Assembly: GCF_000003605.2 (NCBI RefSeq) | Contig: NW_003129857.1 | Coordinates: forward strand, 320,794-367,966 | From: Saccoglossus kowalevskii | Lineage: Eukaryota > Hemichordata > Enteropneusta > Harrimaniidae | Direction of reading: 5' to 3' | Length of the DNA: 47,173 nt | Shown: positions 41,901-47,173 of the stretch, one piece after another | Layout: every line of letters begins with the position of its first letter | Numbering within the stretch: the first letter of the stretch is position 1 | Notes under the pieces: model-generated | Seen by the model: only the letters and a program-made list of their open reading frames with translations | The model's database searches: none | What the model was told of the DNA's origin: nothing | Program-made: the position numbers and the translations under genes

Positions 41901-44446
41901 GTCTGCGTTTTATGATGTGTCCGCACATAGTATTGTATTCACTCTATTTACTGAATATGTGTTGTTAAGTTAATAGATTGAAACCTTATTATGACAACGA
42001 TGGATGTTTTGAGGCATATGGACATGCTCCGTATCGATGCGCTGACAACGAACCAATATGTTTGCGAGAAAACGAGTTATGTGATGGATTCCAGAACTGT
42101 GAGGACAATAGTGATGAACTTGGCTGTGGTAAGTCAGACTCAGTTGTGCGATGGGTTGTATGAGCCGAAAAGTAATGCAGTGCACGAAATTTTGCATAAG
42201 GGGCGAGATCTGCTCACCAATATTGCGCCGAAGACGCGACCTTACTAGGGACAAGACCTCTGACTCTCAGCTTGATTTTGGAAGGATAACCCAACATTTT
42301 TTCGAGCCCCCTCTGCCCCCCTCCTTGTGCCGCTGCCACTTCAGTGTGAACGCAATAATGTTTAATTCATGTAATTGTTTATTATTACAGGCTATGGTGA
42401 AGCTGATACCAATCTATGTATCAAACCAAACCAGTCACGTGTTACAGATTGGAATACTTTAGAAAATCAGCTGTTAGAAGCACATAACTACTTTCGGTGT
42501 CTACATGGAGTGAACCCTCTGGTATGGGACGATAGGTTGGCAAAATACGGACAATATTTAGCTTCAAGTAATGCCGCTAGAGGGCGTTTGGAACACTCGT
42601 ACGTACCTGACTTTGGTGAGAATGTCGCCATGCAAGAGTTGAAGTCGATGGATAGAATGACAGGTTGGAAATATTGTTAATATATTATTTATTATCTAAG
42701 TAATAATAAAAAGAAAAGTCACCTCCAATCAAAAACCTTAATAGTTTAGCAATAAACTGGTCCGACGCTTCTATGGTTGCTTGGTTACTGTGACCCCATT
42801 TGCTTCTGTGTGCCAAGGATGCTAGGTTACTGTGACCCCGTTTACCTAAGTGTGCCATGGTTGCTAGGTGCATGTTGTCGCAGCTACTTCTTACCAAATA
42901 CATACGGATACAACACTGTTCTAAGTTTTAGCGTATCAAACTTCAATGGTGGTGATTGAAAAACAACACATTTAACAAACATGTTGTAAACTTTGAACGG
43001 CAGCGTGGATGCCTACAATACATAAGCAACATGTTCTGTACAACAGGTACAGTGAAATATCTGCCTAAAACTGAATAGTTTTGCTGACTATGAGTGAATC
43101 AATAACGCCACTATACAACCACAAAATAACATCGTTGTTAATAAGTTGTTGGTCATAATGTGACAAGTTCTCTTTTTCTCTGGTAGGATATGGTTTTGTC
43201 AGTATGTTCTACAATGAAATTAAACTCTATGATTTTCGACATCCACAGTTCTCCTACGATACAGGTAAGGCGCGTGTTTGTTTAGCGAACGAGGATAGTA
43301 GTGAGTCATAAATCATGATATCCCAGAATACAAGAATGTATAGTACTAGTATTGCGCGGGAACCAATAACGTTTTTCCTGGAAAGAACTACGTGACCCCT
43401 GATTACCCAGCATTTGCAAACTATGTTTGAAGTTGACGAAATATATGAAATTCAACCTGTTTCAATTCCATGGTTTTACTTATAACTAGTGTCAACATTA
43501 CTTTTGTGTGTAAAGTGTGAGACTATAGCAAGAAACTGACACTTTTTCGCAGCTCGGTGAGATTTGATATTCTTCACTGGTACCGGTAAAAAAAGTTTCT
43601 ATTCTTGTTCTGGTGAGAAATGTTCCTCTTGGTAATAATTAAAACCTACAAACTTGACGCTCACTGAATGATCGAACGTTCGCACCTCAAGTGTCGGTTT
43701 CTCGCTCTAGTCCCGGACTTTTAAACAATAGACACGTAGTTAATCTACAAATCCCTGGAATCTCAATAGCGTCTGGGAGTGCGGGCTAAATTTGTGTCGA
43801 TGAGCGAGGCAAGACAATGGAAATGAGGTTATAAGCATTTTTCACGTGATGTGTTGGAGTACCATGACAACCACGGAACGGCCAATGAAAATGCAGTATT
43901 AAACATCTTACGTTACGTTACGTATGTTAGTAATCATTGTGAATATCGTTATCCGTATTTGTTACCCATAGGACTAGTGTCTTCACTATCACGTGACTGT
44001 TCAGTCCATAATCAGTCTGTAGTAGCGTTTACGCACAGCTTCTTAGCACCGGCTAAGTGATCAAATACCTTAGACCGTGCTAAGAAAACGTGCTTTCGCC
44101 TGTGTACGTACCAACAGCAGTGGGAATTTAGACGCATTCACGGTGACTGTTTGAAATTAACAATTAATGTAGAATTCTTGTAATCCTTCATAGTGGTGAC
44201 TACGAAGAAGAATGCCTAACCACATACTCCGACTAACTGTTGTTCAGTGAAGTTTCATCTCCGATTTCTTTTATTTCAGGACATTTTACGCAAGTCATAT
44301 GGAAGGAAACAAAGAAGATTGGATGTGGGGCGTCGCTAAGATACCGAACTCATTGGACACAGTTCCATATTGCATGCGAATATTACCCACAAGGCAATAT
44401 ATTCGGCAAATCCAACATGGCGGCAAACGTCCCACCACTCATGTGA
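32918..44446 (+). CDS. Gene D: secreted LDLa-LDLa-CAP protein, 342 aa
   Basis: Eight exons: 32918-33010, 39890-39941, 40045-40191, 41794-41853, 41970-42128, 42391-42663, 43187-43264 and 44280-44446; 1029 nt. The signal peptide is about 1-24 (SLLIMVLVLANWNITFA). LDLa1 (Cys57-Cys97) has seven cysteines: an extra Cys80 gives FCVCDG where others have one Cys. The linker exon is 60 nt, as in gene A. LDLa2 is Cys130-Cys170. The CAP domain is 171-342 with all four cavity residues: His239 (LEHS), Glu247 (GENVA), Glu272 (FYNEI) and His289 (GHFTQVIW). It ends NVPPLM. The exon 5 acceptor was set at 41969 because it gives the phase 1 start and avoids a TGA. The exon 6 donor (GTTGGA) is weak. The 6.9 kb first intron carries MITEs and an 80-bp satellite. 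CAP and LDLa calls are firm; the ligand is unknown. Confidence 0.86.
33330..33377 (+). repeat. CATT/CGTT tetranucleotide repeat
   Basis: Twelve or so four-base units of CATT, CGTT and TTCG type, imperfect, in intron 1 of gene D. Confidence 0.8.
34047..34254 (+). repeat. 33-bp minisatellite, about 6 copies
   Basis: The unit is TTCCAGGCTCTGCAGTTAGT then CGATAATTCATGT. It keeps the minus strand open (91 codons, an 11-residue period), which I read as a by-product of the 33-base period. Confidence 0.9.
35294..35457 (-). mobile_element. TTAA-MITE family 1, copy 3
   Basis: TTAA at both ends; AAGCGCGAGGGTCGCC at the left and GACTCCCCCACTTT at the right. The interior is the reverse of the 11.2 and 39.5 kb copies (CAATGACATGCTATGGCCA). 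Confidence 0.75.
35920..36330 (+). repeat. long-unit tandem repeat, about 147 bp, 2.8 copies
   Basis: The series GACAAAATGACA.(C/A)GCCATAATGTCAAT, then CAATCATTATCTCAATGTTAG, then AGACGTATAGATACATTTATA is seen twice in full and once as a diverged partial copy. Confidence 0.7.
36675..37061. mobile_element. TACTGTAAA-family MITE, copy 2
   Basis: It starts TACTGTAAAACATGTTGAAA and ends GACATGTTTTACAGTA, an inverted repeat of about 15 bases. Words such as TTTAGCGAATT occur in both directions near the ends, extending the palindrome. The interior (36730-36960) is unrelated to the 16 kb copy. Confidence 0.65.
37790..39070 (+). repeat. 80-bp satellite, about 16 units of constant length
   Basis: The word CCACTGAG recurs at 37871 and then every 80 bases exactly up to 38991, 15 times, with a first partial unit before and a last one after. 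Units differ by a few substitutions but not one insertion or deletion. Eighty is not a multiple of three, so the 77-codon open frames across it come from shifting frames of one sequence. It is in intron 1 of gene D, about 0.8 kb before exon 2. Confidence 0.97.
39260..39425 (+). mobile_element. CATTGTGAA inverted-repeat MITE, copy 2
   Basis: Left end ACGATATCGATATTGTGAAA, right end with CCACAATGTCG and TATCGTAGTGTT. The interior matches 13.2 kb (TTATTGTTCATACATGAATT) but is shorter than that copy. Confidence 0.65.
39495..39659 (+). mobile_element. TTAA-MITE family 1, copy 4
   Basis: TTAA at both ends, inverted ends AGTGGGGGAGTCGTCAC and GTGACGACCCTCGCACT. It is 230 bases upstream of exon 2 of gene D. 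Confidence 0.75.
40258..40654 (+). mobile_element. non-autonomous element with fold-back end, copy in intron 3 of gene D
   Basis: The fold-back part (40258-40375) has arms AGGTTATTACGAGGATACTG and its near reverse CAGTATTCTCGTAATAACCT around GACAGTAC...GTACTGTC. The body (40391-40654) matches 8099-8352 in reverse. It lies 66 bases after the exon 3 donor. Confidence 0.7.
40970..41630 (+). repeat. degenerate minisatellite, about 24 bp
   Basis: AATACAGGGAAAGTTGCCAG-like words recur with much variation. Open frames on both strands across it, up to 138 codons, are by-products. It fills most of intron 3 of gene D. Confidence 0.7.
42185..42345 (+). repeat. dispersed repeat R3 copy
   Basis: GGGGCGAGATCTGCTCACCA and CCTTGTGCCGCTGCC relate it to 9880-10085 and 16268-16400. 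It occupies most of the short intron 5 of gene D. Confidence 0.4.
42769..42868 (+). repeat. about 46-bp tandem repeat, two copies
   Basis: GGTTACTGTGACCCC followed by TGTGCCA and ATGGTTGCT or GATGCTAGG occurs twice, in intron 6 of gene D. Confidence 0.75.
43265..44279. other. intron 7 of gene D
   Basis: No repeat match or second gene was recognised in this 1 kb intron. A 69-codon frame at 43851-44060 has no recognisable feature. Confidence 0.5.
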
Positions 44447-44669
44447 TTTCCGCATTATTACGTCATTTCCTTTCGTGTGTTACTTTAATACCTCCGTACA
44501 TGTACTACCTCCTTATGGAATTCATACATTTGTTATTATATCATTAAATGTTGCCGTTATCTCAGTTATCCCAGTCTCTGATTCGACAATGTGGGTAGTA
44601 ACAGTTTTGGTTTAAATGATTATTTTCGATATTTCATCTTGATAAATATATTATGGTATGATTTTGATA

Positions 44670-44675
44670 AATAAA
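44670..44675 (+). terminator. polyadenylation signal of gene D
   Basis: AATAAA about 225 bases after the stop codon. Confidence 0.45.
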
Positions 44676-45019
44676 AACACTGTTTTATTCAATCATAGCA
44701 TATTCGTTCGATAATAATGATGAAACAATTCTAATGCACATGCGTCCCGATTTTACTTTTATTTTCATGGTTTCGTCAAACAAATACTGCTATGTTTGCA
44801 GCCTTAACATCATTTTTACGATGAATCATACCCAAATGTTTCTATCAAGTTATAATTACAATATGCTTATATGTTTAGTTATTGACATTGGATTTTTGTA
44901 ATTGTTGTTTAGAAACAATACAAATAACGATATGCATAATCATAACAGATCGTTCCCGAATGCCGATTTTGAGGGAATGTTGGCAAAAAATCTCCCAGAC
45001 ATCACTCAAACTTAATGCA

Positions 45020-45400
45020 ATTTGATGCATTTAATTGTCCACATTACCACTAAATATACGTTTAATACTATGCTATTGCCCTTATTACCAGTCAGTATAT
45101 GTTCAATAGTACGATATTGTCCTCAATGTCAGTCAATGTGTTTAACAGTTAGATACTGCCCCACGACCAGACAATATTTGTTTAATAGTAATATACGCTC
45201 GTATTACAATCAATAGACGTTTAAATGATAAGATATTGTCTACATTGCTTGCCAATGTATGTTTAATAATAAGACATTACCTCCATTACCGGTCAATCTA
45301 TGTTTATTAGTAAGATATTACCCTCATTAAAGTCATTATATGTAAGATATTGCCCACATCACCCACCGCTATATGTTTAATAGTAAGGTACTGCACATTC
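45020..45400 (+). repeat. degenerate tandem repeat, about 40 bp
   Basis: The pattern ATGTTTAATAGTAAGATATT followed by a CCC-A-TTACC-GTCAAT segment is repeated about nine times with many changes. It stands between genes D and E. Confidence 0.75.
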
Positions 45401-45518
45401 CTATGCGCAGTCAACCAAGTAACAGTTGCTATGCTGTTAAATTTGATCACATGATCTCATGGTCAGTGAAAGGCAGTGAATTTCATCTTCAAACAATACA
45501 CTCCTAACTGTTGTTGTT

Positions 45519-45525
45519 TATAAAT
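45519..45525 (+). promoter_or_regulatory. TATA box of gene E
   Basis: TATAAAT lies 43 bases before the first ATG of gene E, the same heptamer as in gene A. Confidence 0.5.
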
Positions 45526-45561
45526 GATATCATTGTTTGCTGACCATGCACGGTAGTCGCC

Positions 45562-47173
45562 ATGATGCATCAAGTCATCGTACTGGTTGTTGTGTCCTAT
45601 GCGGTTCTAAGTTGTCACGGTATTCTTGCAAAATCAGCAAAACTGGTAAGAAAAAAGATTTTGGATGAGATCGCGATTTAAACCATATTATGATCCACTC
45701 GCATTATCAATATTTCTTGCAAAAGGTAAAATTACCCTGCCTGAATATAACCACTGTGTGTGAACAAGTGAGAGTTCAGACATAAACTTAAATTGGAATT
45801 AGAATCTTTCATTGTCGATGAGTTCATTAAGAACTTGAAGAAACTAAAAGTGTCGATATGTTACCAGAAATGGTCATATAAATTATGATATTGTCACGGT
45901 AACATGTGTAGATATGTGTGGAAATTAGATTGTAGATATTTCAAACTTGACCTCAAATGTCGTCAGTAAATCTGGTGATTCATTGCGTGTTTGTGGACTG
46001 TGTTAAATATATTGTCACCCCGTTGTCGTTGTTGTCACAAAGACGTACACATAATATAGCGCTCATTTTGTTGGGCATTTAAATGTATTCATAGTGAACA
46101 AAACTAAAAGAGTTTTGTGAAATGGCGAGTTCACTTTGGACGGTGATTCATTCATTCATTCACTGTGCCATTGTAAAACGGGATCTTTTTTGCAGGACGT
46201 TCATTTTAAACAGATAGAATGGTTGTTATGGTAACCTATCAGTACCACACCAAAACTAAACATTATCTCATGTTGCTTCTGATGGAATGACTTACAAGTA
46301 TTGTTGATGTGAAAAGTTCGTCGTTGTATTGGGAGGTCGTCGCATACGTCGTACAATCTTATCGAACTGTACGCGGCGTGACAATCACCATCCTTTAATG
46401 GCAATTAAATCAAACCAAACAATCAATTTAAACACGTTCCAATGTTATTCGATATTTATAAAGATGGAGAGAATGCTTTTGTTGCGCCGAGAGTATAGAC
46501 TGAGACAAATCGATAATTTTAATGAAAATGTCTACATATATGGATGTCATTTTGTTAAATGTAACAAATGTCCAATCTACAAGTTTTCTGAGTTATGTCA
46601 GAATGTAATTTTGAATAGATGATAAACGCTGCATTTTTATTTCACGTAGGTGCCTATTGATCACTATGGTAACAATAATGGCCGAAATTTATGGAACATT
46701 CTCCGGTACATAAAAATGAAGAAAAATAACATTGGTTTGTATATATTTTGCAATATTTCTTTCAAGATATAGATCTACGAGAACGCGAAAATAATGTCAA
46801 TGTAAAAAATGTATGGGCTGGTATTACCAAAACCAGTTTAAATAATGCATACACATGCGCAAAACATCCAAGCAAATGTATGGTGATTACGTTCATCCTG
46901 TCGGCCTATGTGTTGTGAGGTAGAAAAGACATCGGATAGTGCATTAAGTATAGGCTGTGAGTCTTATAAATTACCACAGCGAACTTACCTCATCAATATG
47001 TTACTAGAGACATTAAGATGCGCATACGAGAACGGAACGAGAACGGACACGTCACTGCTTTGTGCATGACCTCCGCGCGAACCAATGACGTCATAGGTTG
47101 CCTGGTCGCAGCGTGTGTTGTGTCATGTCCATCAGTAACAACAACAATTTATTAACTCATAACCACCTACTGA
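45562..47173 (+). CDS. Gene E: 5' end of a probable further family member (partial)
   Basis: Exon 1 is 45562-45645 and encodes 28 residues, a clear signal peptide (VIVLVVVSYAVLS), then ILAKSAKL. It ends at a GTAAGA donor in phase 0, as do all four other first exons. A second ATG follows the first directly. A possible short exon 2 at 46650-46668 (acceptor CACGTAG, donor GGTAAC) has the 0-to-1 phase expected but lacks the dibasic site, so I am unsure of it. The LDLa and CAP exons would lie beyond the window. Assignment to the family rests on position, promoter and phase, not on a domain. The rest of 45646-47173 shows no other gene. Confidence 0.5.

Noticed and set aside
41978-42163. Starting gene D exon 5 at the AG just before ATTGAAACC
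   Set aside because: That acceptor gives the wrong phase and a TGA; the AG at 41968-41969 gives phase 1 and an open frame.
7060-44446. Calling the CAP proteins venom-type CRISPs or toxins
   Set aside because: They lack the C-terminal cysteine-rich ICR domain of CRISPs, and the NV(V)PP ending and tetrad layout resemble GAPR-1; no evidence of toxicity.
1-47173. tRNA, rRNA and other structured RNA genes
   Set aside because: I saw no convincing tRNA A/B box pairs or rRNA segments by eye; a covariance-model scan would be decisive.

Overview
This window is animal nuclear DNA. It is AT-rich, its genes are split by GT-AG introns, and it is full of short inverted-repeat transposons and minisatellites. 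The only protein-coding signal I can defend is a tandem family of secreted proteins. Each has an N-terminal signal peptide, a short pro-segment, two or three LDL-receptor class A (LDLa) modules and a C-terminal CAP (SCP/PR-1/GAPR-1-like) domain. The AT-rich, MITE-dense sequence would suit a marine invertebrate, perhaps a lophotrochozoan such as a mollusc, but nothing here fixes the species.

Layout: 1-7000 has no recognisable gene, only dispersed repeats. Gene A (7060-12981, +) is intact and encodes 334 aa. Gene B (16584-20462, -) is a convergent paralogue with the same eight-exon structure; it has an in-frame stop in exon 1, a frame-incompatible exon 5 and a one-base frameshift in the last exon, so I call it a pseudogene. 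Gene C (24318-30913, +) is intact at 378 aa; it has an extra duplicated LDLa exon and a CAP domain that lost two of the four cavity residues. Gene D (32918-44446, +) is intact at 342 aa with a 6.9 kb first intron. Gene E (from 45562, +) shows only its signal-peptide exon before the window ends. Open reading frames cannot be used alone, because most exons are short; the models were built by matching exon phases across the four paralogues.

All complete members share one exon grammar. Exon 1 is the signal peptide and ends in phase 0. A short exon (28-52 nt) ending in phase 1 follows. After it come symmetric 1-1 exons: LDLa, linker, LDLa, then a CAP domain in three exons. This modularity explains the extra LDLa in gene C. 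The proteins should be secreted. LDLa modules bind calcium and cationic ligands, and GAPR-1-like CAP domains bind lipids or other small ligands in a His/Glu cavity. The joint function is unknown.

The rest is repeats: two MITE families with TTAA target duplications, a TACTGTAAA inverted-repeat family, a fold-back family with five copies, several other dispersed repeats, a LINE C-terminal fragment, and about ten tandem arrays. The largest arrays are an 80-bp satellite in the first intron of gene D and a roughly 19-20 bp degenerate array between genes B and C.
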